NCBI RefSeq assembly: GCF_020525925.1
Contig: NZ_CP084877.1
Span: 1-64,000 of the forward strand
Reading direction: 5' to 3'
Source of the DNA: Klebsiella quasipneumoniae subsp. quasipneumoniae
GTDB lineage: Bacteria; Pseudomonadota; Gammaproteobacteria; Enterobacterales; Enterobacteriaceae
Length of the DNA stretch: 64,000 bases
Within the stretch, counting starts at the first letter, position 1; every line of letters starts with the position of its first letter. The position numbers and the translations under genes were made by a program. Under the pieces are notes generated by a model that had not been told where the DNA came from, made no database searches, and saw only the letters and a program-made list of their open reading frames with translations. Positions 9,496 through 18,761 of this stretch are shown piece by piece.

Positions 9496-9813
9496 TCAGG
9501 AACGGAGCTTATTTTCCTTCCTGAACTGCGCAACGCTATACCAGATTGAAGCCAGGAAAGCGAAAACGGTGATCAGGACACGAAATTCGTCACCCGGCTC
9601 TTTCCCCTTCAGCATCAGCGTTATGATGATGCCGGCAACGATAATCCACGCAATACCACTCCAGAGGCGCAGCTTATCCGCCACGACATTAATCAGAACA
9701 AAAGCAACGGCCAGGATAGCCCCCCACAGAGCCGGAACAGGCTGAAACGGAATAAAAAACAGGTTAATACCTGTTAAAAGCGTCACGGCAGCAAACATCA
9801 GAGACATACGCAC
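9496..9813 (-). CDS. Membrane protein, unknown
   Basis: 105 residues from a GTG at 9813 (GGAGGG six bases upstream) or ATG at 9807. About four hydrophobic segments are visible (MFAAVTLLTGINLFF, WGAILAVAFVLINVV, IAWIIVAGIIITLML, LITVFAFLASIWYSV), with a basic tail RKENKLRS. It is probably an inner-membrane protein. It stands upstream of repeat copy 2 in the leading region. No family is recognised. Confidence 0.5.
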   Translation of the reverse strand: MRMSLMFAAVTLLTGINLFFIPFQPVPALWGAILAVAFVLINVVADKLRLWSGIAWIIVAGIIITLMLKGKEPGDEFRVLITVFAFLASIWYSVAQFRKENKLRS

Positions 9814-9847
9814 AGATTACCCTCCCTGGACACACTGAGTAAGAAAA

Positions 9848-10102
9848 TCAATTCTGCTGATCATCGCCCGGTTTATTATATTCGGGTGCATTTGCGCGCG
9901 GCAGCTGCTGACTGTTCAGTCGATGTACGCGGAACCGTTCATGGAAATATTCGCGCAGGTGTTCAGGCTGTTCCCGTTCAACAAGTTCCGGCATGACGGG
10001 CTTGTTCATGCGCTCCTGCCAGGCAACATCAGCAGCCACCTTATCGACGGCAACTTTGTCCTGCTCCTCCTTTGAAAAAGAGGCAATATTCCACTGCGAC
10101 AT
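9848..10102 (-). CDS. Hydrophilic leading-region protein, unknown
   Basis: 84 residues from the ATG at 10102 (MSQWNIASFSKEEQDKV); a TTG five codons earlier is possible but less likely. It is highly charged, with EREQPEHLREYFHERFRVHR in the middle and a polar end GDDQQN, and is probably helical and soluble. It lies behind klcA and ahead of the gene at 9813 on the same strand. No family is recognised. Confidence 0.45.
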   Translation of the reverse strand: MSQWNIASFSKEEQDKVAVDKVAADVAWQERMNKPVMPELVEREQPEHLREYFHERFRVHRLNSQQLPRANAPEYNKPGDDQQN

Positions 10103-10117
10103 ACGCAAATTCAGCAA

Positions 10118-10338
10118 AAGAAGAAAAGGTACGCAGATATTACGCTCTTAATCCTTAACTGGCGACCTGTTGAGGTGAGGCCAGTACGCAGCGCCGCAGG
10201 TGTGGCGAACCGCCTCACCGGCAGGCGAAGCCTGCCAGGATTTTCGCGCGGCCGCACCGATCTGCGAAGCCGGGTAAGCTCCTCACAGATCGTGCCGTCT
10301 CAGACCTTAAACGGGGCGTCGGGCGCCCCGATATAGTA
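10118..10338. other. Non-coding stretch with stem-loops
   Basis: No gene is seen here. Strong stems are visible: GGCAGGCGAAGCCTGCC at 10219-10235, a GATCTG/CAGATC pair spanning 10258-10289, and GGGGCGTCGGGCGCCCC just downstream of klcA at about 10312-10328. The last is placed to end klcA transcription, although no long T run follows on the minus strand. Confidence 0.4.
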
Positions 10339-10753
10339 TCAGTCCAGAGCCGCGTAAATAGCAGCGCATTCGTCATGAGAGTCAATGAAATTCCACAGCT
10401 GCGATTCCCGCAGCATCAGGTGGCGTGTCAGGGCAGCATCACCGCGTTCATGGTGCAGCCAGATACGGCGGTTGATCGCCAGCGCCGTAATGATAACTCC
10501 GGCCGCATCCGCGCTGACGGACCGATCAAACCAGTTATCCGGGGAAACGGTCACCGTCAGGCATCATGTAGCCGCCGCCCTCCGGAATACGGATGAAATG
10601 CCAGAAGCCTCCGCAGTAATCGGTGATGTGTTTCTCAGCGAGCGCATAGACCTGCATCTCTCCGGCCAGAAAATCGTTACCAAACAGATCCGGCAGGAAC
10701 GAGAGACGGTCGGACTCCTCTACATTCAGCATGGTTTGACGGGCATGATACAT
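10339..10753 (-). pseudogene. klcA: Antirestriction protein KlcA/ArdB, frameshifted
   Basis: Begins MYHARQTMLNVEESDRLSFL at 10753 and continues LPDLFGNDFLAGEMQVYALA, DYCGGFWHFIRIPEGGGYMM, PDGDRF. After a one-base shift near 10548 it resumes with NWFDRSVSADAAGVIITAL and finishes HDECAAIYAALD at 10339. Order, motifs and length (about 138 codons) fit the ArdB/KlcA family, which blocks type I restriction enzymes without mimicking DNA as ArdA does. Expression on entry protects the incoming plasmid. One indel in a CCCC-containing stretch is the only defect. Confidence 0.8.
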
Positions 10754-11050
10754 AGCAACCTCCACAGGTTCATAAGATTGCGGCACCGGGTTGTGCCGTG
10801 CCGACACGACAGCCCGGCGGAAAGCGGAAGATGCAAGGGCGACACCGGAGGCCGCAGCGCAGATAAAGCACGAAGCTGGTCTGGACGGTTTTAGAGCGAA
10901 ACCTGAGCGAGAAAACGACGGGAAGAACGGCGAGCTTCATAAAAAAACTGCGACCGGGCGAGGATGGCGGCGCCAGCGAACCCTTGCATCTGCAGCGGCC
11001 GGGCTAAAGTGAAGGCACGGCACTACCCGAAGCGATGCAGGAGATACAAC

Positions 11051-11209
11051 ATGAGCTCCCCTGTCGCGGTTTACGAGCGCAGGGAGAAAAGCAGAAGCTG
11101 GCATCGCGACGCGATGGCTGCGTATAAAGGCCGCAGACCGGAGGGAGGGGGCCGGACAAAGCGGAGCCGGCGGCAAAGACAAGCCGGCGACGTCCTTATC
11201 CGGTGTTGA
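11051..11209 (+). CDS. Possible small basic protein
   Basis: A 52-residue frame (MSSPVAVYERREKSRSWHR, then strongly Arg-rich) has an AGGAG site eight bases before its ATG. Against it, the surrounding 10754-11273 is GC-rich, structured and has no other gene, and an Arg-rich product can arise by chance in such DNA. Codon pattern and homology would be needed. Otherwise I see nothing in 10754-11273 except stems such as GCCGGCGGCAAAGACAAGCC. Confidence 0.25.
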   Translation: MSSPVAVYERREKSRSWHRDAMAAYKGRRPEGGGRTKRSRRQRQAGDVLIRC

Positions 11210-11273
11210 TGGCATGGCGCCAGTTTATCAGCTGCCCGTCACCAGGCGGCCCGGGAGACCTCTCGTTCTGAGC

Positions 11274-11504
11274 TTATCGGCGATCTGGTTTATCACTGGC
11301 CACGGAGATACCAATGTACATACCGCTTCCCCAGATAATCTGAGAGAGCACAAATAGCCACTGAGGGACGTCAACAATCAACAGCGGAAGAAGAGCAACC
11401 GTCACGATTAAAATCAGGCGGCTACCGAATTGCCGGCGCACCGGTTCAGCGGCGTCAACCGGGACGCCTGCATATCGCAGAACCTGCCTTAAACCCGTAT
11501 TCAT
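11274..11504 (-). CDS. Small two-helix membrane protein, unknown
   Basis: 76 residues from the ATG at 11504 (MNTGLRQVLRYAGVPVD), which has a GGAG site; longer upstream starts lack one. Two hydrophobic segments follow: RLILIVTVALLPLLIVD and LFVLSQIIWGSGMYIGI. It ends ASDKPDRR. It lies between the leading region and umuDC, on the opposite strand to umuDC. No family is recognised. Confidence 0.5.
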   Translation of the reverse strand: MNTGLRQVLRYAGVPVDAAEPVRRQFGSRLILIVTVALLPLLIVDVPQWLFVLSQIIWGSGMYIGISVASDKPDRR

Positions 11505-11680
11505 AATCACTCCACTCAGAATAAATGCACTGTACTTCAGTATATTACATTTTATTAGATAACGATTCTCCGGACTGGCAGCGATCCTTCTGAAATTTCC
11601 CTGTTTTTGCAGGAACAGCAAATGGTTACAGACAACGGCAACAAGATGACTTGAAAAAAAACGGCCTCCGCAAAATAATA

Positions 11681-11696
11681 CTGTATATATATACAG
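11681..11696 (+). promoter_or_regulatory. LexA box of umuDC
   Basis: CTGTATATATATACAG is a perfect palindrome matching the consensus CTGT-N8-ACAG, 22 bases before the umuD start. It overlaps the probable -10 region (a TTGAAA at 11651 could be the -35). LexA bound here would hold umuDC off until DNA damage. Confidence 0.9.
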
Positions 11697-11717
11697 CCTT
11701 AAGCGAGGAAAAAAACG

Positions 11718-12143
11718 ATGAAGTTCATTCCTGCAGTATCAGAAGCCAGCATAGTAAAAATTCCTTTGTTCACAGAGCGATGCCCTGCGGGTTTTCCGTC
11801 ACCGGCAGCAGACTACACTGAGTCTGAACTGGATCTGAATGAGTACTGCATTCACCGGCGCCACTCCACCTATTTTGTCAGGGCGATTGGCAACTCAATG
11901 ACTGATATTGGCCTCTATTCCGGCGATCTGTTGGTCGTGGATAAAGCAGAACAGCCGCGGCACGGGGATATTGTTATCGCGGAAATTGAGGGTGAATTTA
12001 CGGTAAAACGCCTGCTTCTGACGCCGCGGCCAGCCCTGCAGGCGATGAACCCGGACTTCCCTTCCCTGTACCCGGATCCGGAAACGCTGCAAATTTTCGG
12101 TGTGGTGACAGCCTTCATTCATAAAACCCGGAGGGCAGACTGA
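11718..12143 (+). CDS. umuD: DNA polymerase V subunit UmuD
   Basis: 141 residues, S24/LexA-like peptidase fold. The RecA-stimulated self-cleavage site is Ala24-Gly25 in [12 protein letters not shown]. The catalytic Ser60 ([13 protein letters not shown]) and Lys97 (FTVKRLLL) fall at exactly the E. coli positions. Cleaved UmuD' joins UmuC to form polymerase V, which copies past lesions and causes SOS mutagenesis; full-length UmuD delays this. The gene follows a perfect LexA box with an AAGCGAGGAA site upstream and overlaps umuC by one base, so both are made from one SOS-induced mRNA. Frame is intact. Confidence 0.95.
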   Translation: MKFIPAVSEASIVKIPLFTERCPAGFPSPAADYTESELDLNEYCIHRRHSTYFVRAIGNSMTDIGLYSGDLLVVDKAEQPRHGDIVIAEIEGEFTVKRLLLTPRPALQAMNPDFPSLYPDPETLQIFGVVTAFIHKTRRAD

Positions 12144-13414
12144 TGTTCGCCCTGGCTGACGTCAACTCCTTCTATGCCAGTTGCGAGAAGGTTTTCAGGC
12201 CGGATTTGCGCGGCAAACCTGTCGTCGTTCTCAGTAACAACGATGGCTGCGTTATTGCCCGGAGTGCTGAAGCCAAACTGCTGGGTATAAAGATGGGCCC
12301 CCCCTGGTTCCAGCTCAAAGAGGCGCAGTTTCCTGAAAAATTGTACGTTTTTTCCAGCAACTACGAGCTCTACGCGAGCCTGAGTAACCGTGTGGTCGCC
12401 CTGCTGGAAGAGCTGTCGCCCCGCGTCGAACAATACTCAATTGACGAATGTTTCCTGGATGCCCGGGGAATTGGCCACTGTATGGATCTGGAGGATTTTG
12501 GCAGGCAGCTGCGTGGGCATGTTCTCAGTGGAACCGGACTGACGATCGGTGTCGGCTTCGGCGCCACAAAAACACTGGCCAAATCGGCGCAGTGGGCGTC
12601 AAAGGAATGGCCACAATTTAGGGGGGTACTGGCGCTGTCGCCCGAAAATCCACGCAGAACGGCAAAATTACTCAGCCTGCAGCCGGTGGAAGAAATCTGG
12701 GGCGTGGGGAACCGGATAGCGAAAAAGCTGCACGTTATGGGGATCACCACCGCCCTGCAGCTGTCGCTGACGAACCCCACATTTATCCGGAAAAACTTCA
12801 ACGTAGTTCTGGAGCGCACGGTACGTGAGCTGAACGGCGAGAGTTGCATTTCACTGGAGGAAGCGCCGCCGCCGAAACAGCAGATTGTCTGCAGTCGCAG
12901 CTTCGGGCAGCGGATCACCACCTACGAAGAAATGCGCCAGGCCGTCTGCCAGTATGCCGAGCGCGCGGCGGAAAAGTTGCGCGGTGAGCGACAGTACTGC
13001 CGGCATATCAGCACCTTCATCAAGACATCCCCTTTTGCGGTTAATGAGCCGTATTACGGTAACGTGGCCACGGAAAAACTGAACACCCCTACCCGTGACA
13101 CCCGGGACATTATCGCGGCAGCGGTCAGGTCTCTGGACAGGATCTGGCTCGATGGCCACCGCTACGCAAAAGCGGGGATAATGCTCAATGATTTCAGTCC
13201 GAACGGCGTCGCGCAGCTGAATCTGTTCGATGACGTGCAGCCACGGCCGCACAGCGATGCGCTGATGAAGGTACTCGACGGCATTAATCATTCCGGACTC
13301 GGGAAAGTCTGGTTTGCCGGACGGGGTATTGCGCCGGACTGGCAGATGAAACGGGAGATGCTGTCACCGGCATATACCACCCGCTGGAAGGAGCTGCCGG
13401 TTGCCCGTTTCTGA
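12143..13414 (+). CDS. umuC: DNA polymerase V catalytic subunit UmuC
   Basis: 423 residues, Y-family polymerase of normal length. Visible features are the metal-binding start [18 protein letters not shown] (Asp and Glu ligands), [17 protein letters not shown], the SIDECFLD motif with the catalytic Asp-Glu, the helix-hairpin-helix [15 protein letters not shown], and a C-terminal little-finger domain. A beta-clamp type motif QLNLFDD lies near the end. With UmuD'2 and RecA it performs error-prone synthesis. The gene is intact and coupled to umuD; plasmid umuDC raises survival and mutation after damage. Confidence 0.95.
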   Translation: MFALADVNSFYASCEKVFRPDLRGKPVVVLSNNDGCVIARSAEAKLLGIKMGPPWFQLKEAQFPEKLYVFSSNYELYASLSNRVVALLEELSPRVEQYSIDECFLDARGIGHCMDLEDFGRQLRGHVLSGTGLTIGVGFGATKTLAKSAQWASKEWPQFRGVLALSPENPRRTAKLLSLQPVEEIWGVGNRIAKKLHVMGITTALQLSLTNPTFIRKNFNVVLERTVRELNGESCISLEEAPPPKQQIVCSRSFGQRITTYEEMRQAVCQYAERAAEKLRGERQYCRHISTFIKTSPFAVNEPYYGNVATEKLNTPTRDTRDIIAAAVRSLDRIWLDGHRYAKAGIMLNDFSPNGVAQLNLFDDVQPRPHSDALMKVLDGINHSGLGKVWFAGRGIAPDWQMKREMLSPAYTTRWKELPVARF

Positions 13415-13492
13415 CCGTCGAAATGACAGACGGGACTTGCCGCCAGAGCTTACTTTACCGATCATACAGATGACTTGTCTCAGGAGGGAACC

Positions 13493-13690
13493 ATGACAAA
13501 CATCATTCTGTGTGATGTGACTGCCAGCGTCTGAGAACTTAAAAACGATCCGGTGGCCACCGCCAGTGCCGGCGGCGGCTACCCGGTCGCGATTATTGAC
13601 CGCAACCGCCCTGTTTTTTATTGTGTGCCCGCGGCTCTGTATGAACAAATGCTCGATGCGCTGGACGAAAAAGACCTGGTGCAATTGTTG
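13493..13690 (+). pseudogene. Phd/YefM-type (StbD-like) antitoxin remnant
   Basis: An AGGAGG site precedes ATG at 13493 (MTNIILCDVTASV), but codon 14 is TGA (13532-13534). The same frame continues ELKNDPVATASAGGGYPVA and IDRNRPVFYCVPAALYEQML, clearly an antitoxin of the Phd/YefM/StbD kind. It breaks off at 13690 where the TnpB-type element begins. No toxin partner is seen after the element. Both a nonsense change and an insertion have ended this addiction module. Confidence 0.7.
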
Positions 13691-15002
13691 ACATCCTCCC
13701 CGCCCTGAAGGGCGAGGATTCCTACAGCGTTCAGACCGGAGCCTGACTCGCCTCGGTGGGTTCCTGCTTCAGCGGGCGGCCCGACTGTATCATCCCTCCA
13801 CAGGCAAGCACGGCATGTCCTGCCGCTAAAATGTTACGTGCTCCGTTGATATCGGCGTTCTCGGTATAGCCGCATACCTGACACACGAATTTACTTTGCG
13901 TTTGACGGTTTTCTTTCGCCGTATGACCACAGCAGGCACAACGCTGGCTTGTGTATGCCGGAGGTATCGCCAGTACCTGACCACCACGCCAGAGCTGCTT
14001 GTACTCAAGCTGTCTGCGCATTTCGTACCAGCCCTGATCCAGTATCGAACGGTTTAAGCCTGATTTGGCTCTGATGTTTCGTCCGGGCCGCTCTGCCGTA
14101 CCTTTTGCCGATTTCGACATGTTACTGACCTTCAAGTCCTCAATGACGATCATCGCGTGGTTTTTGCTGATTTCACTGGTGACTTTGTGAAGGTAGTCGC
14201 GCCGGATATTGGCAATGTGTGAGTGCAGACGCTGGATTTTTTTCTTCTGTTTCTGCCAACTGGCACTGAATTTAACTTTGCGGCTTAACTGCCGTTGAAG
14301 CATAGCCAGCTTACGCTGGCTTGCTTTGAAGCTGTTGACTGGCTGGTATACGGTGCCATCAGAAAGCGTGGCAAGTTTCGTGACTCCGGCGTCCAAACCG
14401 ACCATTGACGCTGCCTTATGAACCTGTTCAGGCACTTCGTATTCCGTCTGGATGCTAACGTACCATTTGCCGCATGACTGGATGACCGTGACGTTTTTAA
14501 CTTCGCCGATGACTTCACGGCTATTGCGATAGCGTATCCAGCCCAACTTAGGAAGCGATATACGATTGTTGGTCTGATCGAGCTTCACGCCTTGCGGGCA
14601 TCGTTTTGGCCGCGTTTCTTGAAACGAGGGAATGCTGCACGCTTCTGGAAGAAATTCTTGTAGCCGCGCTCCAGATCTTTGAGCGACTGCTGCAACGGCT
14701 GTGATGGCGTGTCTTTTAGCCACTGGGTATCAGGGTGTGATTTCCACTCAATGAGCCATGAAGCCATTTTGGTGTAGGAAACATATTTGTTCCCCGCTTC
14801 ATGGTTTTCGTTTTGAAGCGCCAGCGCACGGTTAAAGACGAAGCGACAAGCCCCAGCGAAGCGCCGCATATCGCGCTCCTGCTGACCATTCGGTCTTAAC
14901 TGGAATTTGAAGGCTTGAAGTCGTTTCATGAGGCTATTTTAACCGAAGTTAGTCGGAAAACCGCGCCTTATATCCCCGCCCTGAAGGTCGGGGTTTTACG
15001 GC
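13688..15002 (-). mobile_element. IS200/IS605-type element with TnpB only
   Basis: Ends are marked by subterminal stems: TTGACATCCTCCCCGCCCT followed by its near-complement at 13688-13718 on the right (tnpB 3') side, and CCCCGCCCTGAAGGTCGGGG at about 14974-14993 on the left. There are no terminal inverted repeats, as expected for this family, and no tnpA, so movement would need a helper. The right-end stem beyond the tnpB stop is where the family makes its guide (omega) RNA. Exact outer borders are estimates. Confidence 0.7.
13731..14929 (-). pseudogene. tnpB: TnpB RNA-guided nuclease of the IS605 type, frameshifted
   Basis: The N-terminal part (MKRLQAFKFQLRPNGQQERD at 14929, ACRFVFNRALALQ, FPRFKKRGQNDA) and the C-terminal part lie in different frames, joined near 14595. 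RuvC-like residues are all present in the second part: Asp in VGLDAGVTKLATL, Glu in VIEDLKVSNM, Asp in [10 protein letters not shown], plus the zinc finger CACCGHT...CQVCGY. Family members read through GQNDAFRFPQ at the join, so a loss of about ten bases (GTTCCGCTTT-like) would explain the break; that is inference. TnpB cuts DNA at sites set by its guide RNA. Confidence 0.75.
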
Positions 15003-15605
15003 GCACTGGATAACAGGGGCCTCCTTGCCGTCCCCCAAAAACAAACGGTATGTTTATGCGCTGTGATGATTCCCCCGGATTCTTTTTATGGTCCAGTGGT
15101 GTCTACAAAGTCAATTAATACGATAACGTGACGGACTTTCAATATGTTACCCACACGGTTATCCCCCGTTACTGTGGATAATCAATATATTGTGTCTCTG
15201 GCAGTTGCTTTTCCTACCATATGTTGTCCCTCCCCGTTCTATTTTGTGATCGCACAGTGTGAAAAACGACATCACAGTGGAGACGCTGCTGACGGGATGA
15301 TGTTCATCCAGGGTCGTAAGATCGGCCGGTACTGGTTACCCGCCGGACGAAGGGCCGGCCAACGCGCAGCGTCGGTAGCTGGCTTTAAAAATGCCGGCGG
15401 AAATTTAAAGATTAAGCTGCATACTCTGCGAAATTTTGCAAATTTCACTCAACATGCTTCGTTCAGATCCCAATAGAGCTTTCACCATCGCCTGTAATAG
15501 CCGCCCTGCTGCGTGATTACTCCGCTCATCGGGTTGCTGGCGACAAGCCAATACCTGTTCGTGACAGGCATTGATTGAACCGTTATCCCTAACTAATAAT
15601 GTGCC
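15003..15605. other. Intergenic stretch between TnpB element and sopC
   Basis: No convincing gene. A minus-strand frame from about 15590 to 15419 reads NACHEQVLACRQQPDERSNH and ends KISQSMQLNL with reasonable codon pattern but no ATG start, so it could be a gene fragment. The plus-strand frame at 15144-15476 has no ribosome site and unlikely composition. A stem TTATCCCCCGTTACTGTGGATAA lies near 15162-15182. Confidence 0.3.
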
Positions 15606-16236
15606 GACGATGCAGGTGGGACCGTGGTCCCAGGCAGATAAGCTGACAGATGACGCAGGTGGGACCGTGGTCCCAGGCAGATAAGCTGACCGACGACGCA
15701 GGTGGGACCATGGTCCCAGGGAGATAACTTGACCGACGATGCAGGTGGGACCGTGGTCCCAGGGAGATAACCTGACCGGCGATACAGGTGGGACCGTGGT
15801 CCCAGGCAGATAAGCTGACAGATGACGCAGGTGGGACCGTGGTCCCAGGCAGATAAGCTGACCGACGACGCAGGTGGGACCATGGTCCCAGGGAGATAAC
15901 TTGACCGACGATGCAGGTGGGACCGTGGTCCCAGGGAGATAACCTGACCGGCGATACAGGTGGGACCGTGGTCCCAGGCAGATAAGCTGACAGATGACGC
16001 AGGTGGGACCGTGGTCCCAGGCAGATAAGCTGACCGACGACGCAGGTGGGACCGTGGTCCCAGGCAGATAAGCTGGCCGACGACGCAGGTGGGACCATGG
16101 TCCCAGGCAGATAAGCTGACAGATGACGCAGGTGGGACCGTGGTCCCAGGGAGATAACCTGACCGGCGATACAGGTGGGACCGTGGTCCCAGGCAGATAA
16201 GCTGACCGACGATGCAGGTGGGACCGTGGTCCCAGA
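15606..16236 (-). repeat. sopC: sopC centromere: 15 tandem 43-bp repeats
   Basis: Fifteen copies of a 43-base unit, each holding the palindrome GGGACCRTGGTCCC (12 copies with GT, 3 with AT at the centre). The first and last palindromes are 602 bases apart, exactly 14 x 43. This is the layout of F sopC (12 units there): SopB binds each palindrome and spreads to form the partition complex. Units fall in types that recur every four units (172 bases): units 1-4 and 5-8 are the same series and 9-10 begin it again. It lies just downstream of sopB as in F. Confidence 0.95.
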
Positions 16237-16323
16237 GAGAATATTCAGGCCAGTTATGTTTTCTGGCCTGTGAGAAAGGAAATGAAGTAAAGGGAGATCA
16301 CCGTAGACTAATGCGTGTCCGCA

Positions 16324-17295
16324 TCAGACTCCTGGTTTCTCAAGCTCCTTAAGAATGGCTTCTATTTTCTCTATACACTCCGCAGGAATGCGGGACTTAT
16401 CCAGGTTAAGCACCATTTTATCGCCCTTATACAATGCTGTTGCCCCTGGAGCAAACTGATGACGTGAGCTCAGATTAACTCTTGATGCGGGAGATTGTTT
16501 CAGTACGGATGTTAAAAGACTAATGACCTCTTCAGCTTCAAAGATTAGTCCCGCTTTCTTCTGATCGTGGAGAGTCTCAGCCTGCTGCTTCAGTAATTCT
16601 TCTTTATCTGCAAAAGCCTTCTGAAGGGCTTCACCTGACCGGGCAGACAGTTCTCCAGGATGTGCAAACAGGGCAACAACGGATTTAGGCAGTTTGGCCG
16701 TATTAATACAGCGGGTAATGATCTTACGAGAGATATTTTCCGCATCGGCAAGCGCAGAAATATTTCCTGCAAACTCATTCTGCAGCCGGCTTGTATAACG
16801 CAGGCCACGTTCATAAGCACTCGTCGGCCGATAATCGTTACCCAGTCGGGACAATGCAGCCATCTGCTCATCGTCCAGTTCACCAACCAGAACGCGATAA
16901 TCACTTTCCGTCAGGATTGCGGCTTTACGGCGACGGCTGCCGTCTGCAATTTCTATGACATCAGAAACCCGGCGGCCGAAAGCTGGAGTCTGCTGACCGG
17001 TCAGTAAAAATGAAGGAATGAGATCATCCAGAGCATCTTCGGTAAGTAGTTCCTGATCACGCTCATTTCCTGACCATACGCGTGAGGCGCTCTCAACAGA
17101 GTCTCCCCGGAGCACCTCAAGGGTAAATTTTACTTCCCGTCCACATACCGGAAGAGAGATAGCATTACCGCGGGCCATAGCACCCACGCGCGCAATTAAT
17201 GAATCCACCATCGGCGCGGCCGGCGCCGGTGATGAAGTATCTTCAGTCGATTGAGTATGTGTGGTATGCCTTGGAATGACAGGGGCACGCTTCAT
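16324..17295 (-). CDS. sopB: Partition protein SopB (ParB family)
   Basis: 323 residues, the same length as F SopB. The start is [16 protein letters not shown], the arginine-finger and SopA-contact end. A ParB core follows ([39 protein letters not shown]), then the helix-turn-helix [19 protein letters not shown] that reads the sopC palindrome, and a C-terminal dimer domain. It binds sopC, spreads, and stimulates the SopA ATPase to move plasmid copies apart. Its ATG shares bases with the sopA stop. Frame intact. Confidence 0.95.
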   Translation of the reverse strand: MKRAPVIPRHTTHTQSTEDTSSPAPAAPMVDSLIARVGAMARGNAISLPVCGREVKFTLEVLRGDSVESASRVWSGNERDQELLTEDALDDLIPSFLLTGQQTPAFGRRVSDVIEIADGSRRRKAAILTESDYRVLVGELDDEQMAALSRLGNDYRPTSAYERGLRYTSRLQNEFAGNISALADAENISRKIITRCINTAKLPKSVVALFAHPGELSARSGEALQKAFADKEELLKQQAETLHDQKKAGLIFEAEEVISLLTSVLKQSPASRVNLSSRHQFAPGATALYKGDKMVLNLDKSRIPAECIEKIEAILKELEKPGV

Positions 17296-18470
17296 TATCT
17301 AATCTCCCAGCGTGGTTTAATCAGACGATCAAAAATCTCATTACAAACAGGTTCCCAGATTGAAAGTGCGTTTCGCCATGCGCCGGTCGAAGAACGTTGA
17401 TCAATCGCCTGTTCGAAAACGGTTCTCATGCGGATCTGGCCTTTACCAACTTCATCGGTTTCACGTACCACATTTTTAAGAACCATGCTTCCCCATGCAT
17501 CGCGAATTTGTTCTTCCATCCACGGGGACTGCGAACCATTGTTATTACTGTATTTGGTAAGCAGAATACGGACATCCGGCTCAAAGCCTTTAAGATCCAC
17601 ATTCCTGAGTAGATCACGAAGCATATCGAAAAACTGCAGTGCAGAAGTGTAATCGAACAGCTCTGCCGGGGTGGGAACAATCAGCACATCAGCAGCGCAT
17701 ACGACATTGATCGTGCCAATACCGAGGTTCGGTGCGCTGTCGATAACAATCACATCATAGTCATGAGCGATCGTTTCAATAGCAAGGCGGAGCATCAGAT
17801 GCGGGTCGGTGGGCAGTTTTCCTTCATCAAATTTGCCCATCAGTTCAGTTTCAATGCGATGCAGTGCCAGGCAGGACGGAATGATATGAAGGCCAGGCCA
17901 GCAGGTTGGTTTTATCGCATAACTGGCATCATCCTTTTCACCAAGATAAAAGGGCAGGAGAGTATCTTCCGCGTGTATATGAAGATCGGGCACCCATCCG
18001 TGATACATCGAGGCTGTGCCCTGAGGATCATTACCCTCGACAAGCAGAACGCGTAATCCTTTCAGGGCCAGGTCCTGAGCCAGGTGAACAGAAACGGAGG
18101 TTTTGTAAACACCACCTTTGTGAGCAGCAACACCAATCACCGGCGGAAACGCATCTTCAGCACGGCGCAGTCGTGTACCAAATACATCCCGCATGTGATT
18201 GATTTGCTCGATGGTATAACCAACGCGTTGCTCAACTCTTCCACGGGTTTCCATATCAGGGTGAGGCAGCCGGCCAGCTTTCTCGGCATCCCTGATAGCC
18301 TGAGATGACACGCCAACTAAATCTGCTGCTTCACCAATCCTCCAGCGCCGGGTTATTTTCCGGGCTTCCGGACTGTCATCATTAAACTGCGCAATGGCGA
18401 TTGCTTTCGTCATTTCATGACCAGCACTTATGCACTGGTTGAGTGTATCCATGAGTCCCATACTGAACAT
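17295..18470 (-). CDS. sopA: Partition ATPase SopA (ParA type Ia)
   Basis: 391 residues, almost identical to F SopA as I remember it. It has an N-terminal helix-turn-helix ([20 protein letters not shown]), a deviant Walker A KGGVYKTS with both lysines, and Walker B/switch regions [14 protein letters not shown]. It forms ATP-dependent patterns on the nucleoid that carry SopB-sopC complexes, and with ADP it represses its own promoter through the N-terminal domain. The start used is ATG 18470; ATG 18461 has a better-spaced AGGA site and gives 388 residues. Operator motifs lie just upstream. Confidence 0.95.
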   Translation of the reverse strand: MFSMGLMDTLNQCISAGHEMTKAIAIAQFNDDSPEARKITRRWRIGEAADLVGVSSQAIRDAEKAGRLPHPDMETRGRVEQRVGYTIEQINHMRDVFGTRLRRAEDAFPPVIGVAAHKGGVYKTSVSVHLAQDLALKGLRVLLVEGNDPQGTASMYHGWVPDLHIHAEDTLLPFYLGEKDDASYAIKPTCWPGLHIIPSCLALHRIETELMGKFDEGKLPTDPHLMLRLAIETIAHDYDVIVIDSAPNLGIGTINVVCAADVLIVPTPAELFDYTSALQFFDMLRDLLRNVDLKGFEPDVRILLTKYSNNNGSQSPWMEEQIRDAWGSMVLKNVVRETDEVGKGQIRMRTVFEQAIDQRSSTGAWRNALSIWEPVCNEIFDRLIKPRWEIR

Positions 18471-18483
18471 CCTTTAATCATCA

Positions 18484-18585
18484 CTTTGCATTATTTTATT
18501 AAATCTTGGAATTTATTGCAAAGCAACAATAAAAACGCAAAGTGCACGAAAAAGTGCAAAGTGAACCGCATTGGGTGATGCAAAG
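18484..18585 (-). promoter_or_regulatory. SopA operator region of the sopAB promoter
   Basis: One CTTTGC (18484-18489) and four GCAAAG copies (18518, 18537, 18556, 18580) are spaced about 19-29 bases apart upstream of sopA. CTTTGC hexamers are the known SopA-binding motif in F, so autoregulation of sopAB is expected here. Confidence 0.75.
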
Positions 18586-18761
18586 ACCGCAGGGGAGTAC
18601 AAAAGAGTACATACCGCAGCCAATATTAATCACTGCCGCTCGCCGCAGTAAGCGATCTCACGGAGTGAGAAAGCGGCGAGGAAGCGGAAAATCACAGAAT
18701 TCACAGATTGCACGTACGTCGGGTTGCTTAAGATGGCTCGGGATCAGCCAGTTATAATGAA

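Noticed and set aside
8829..9745. Plus-strand open frames across repeat copy 2
   Set aside because: They run through the structured repeat and antisense to the 9496-9813 gene, with Arg/Ala-rich low-information products; copy 1 does not keep the same frames.
9496..11250. Possible third copy of the leading-region repeat
   Set aside because: Stems are present at 10150-10330 and 10810-11240 but I could not align them to the two true copies.
11200..15600. Search for an oriT or relaxase near the leading region
   Set aside because: No nic-site-like repeat set or TraI/MobA-type motif is visible; the transfer genes are presumably outside the window or lost.
15589..16098. Long minus-strand frame through the sopC array with repeated HGPTC and LICLG text
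   Set aside because: It is an open frame made by the 43-base repeat itself; 43 is not a multiple of three, yet all three frames stay open by chance. No ribosome site.
15606..16236. CRISPR array
   Set aside because: Units are contiguous, with no variable spacers, contain the SopB palindrome and lie next to sopB; no cas genes.
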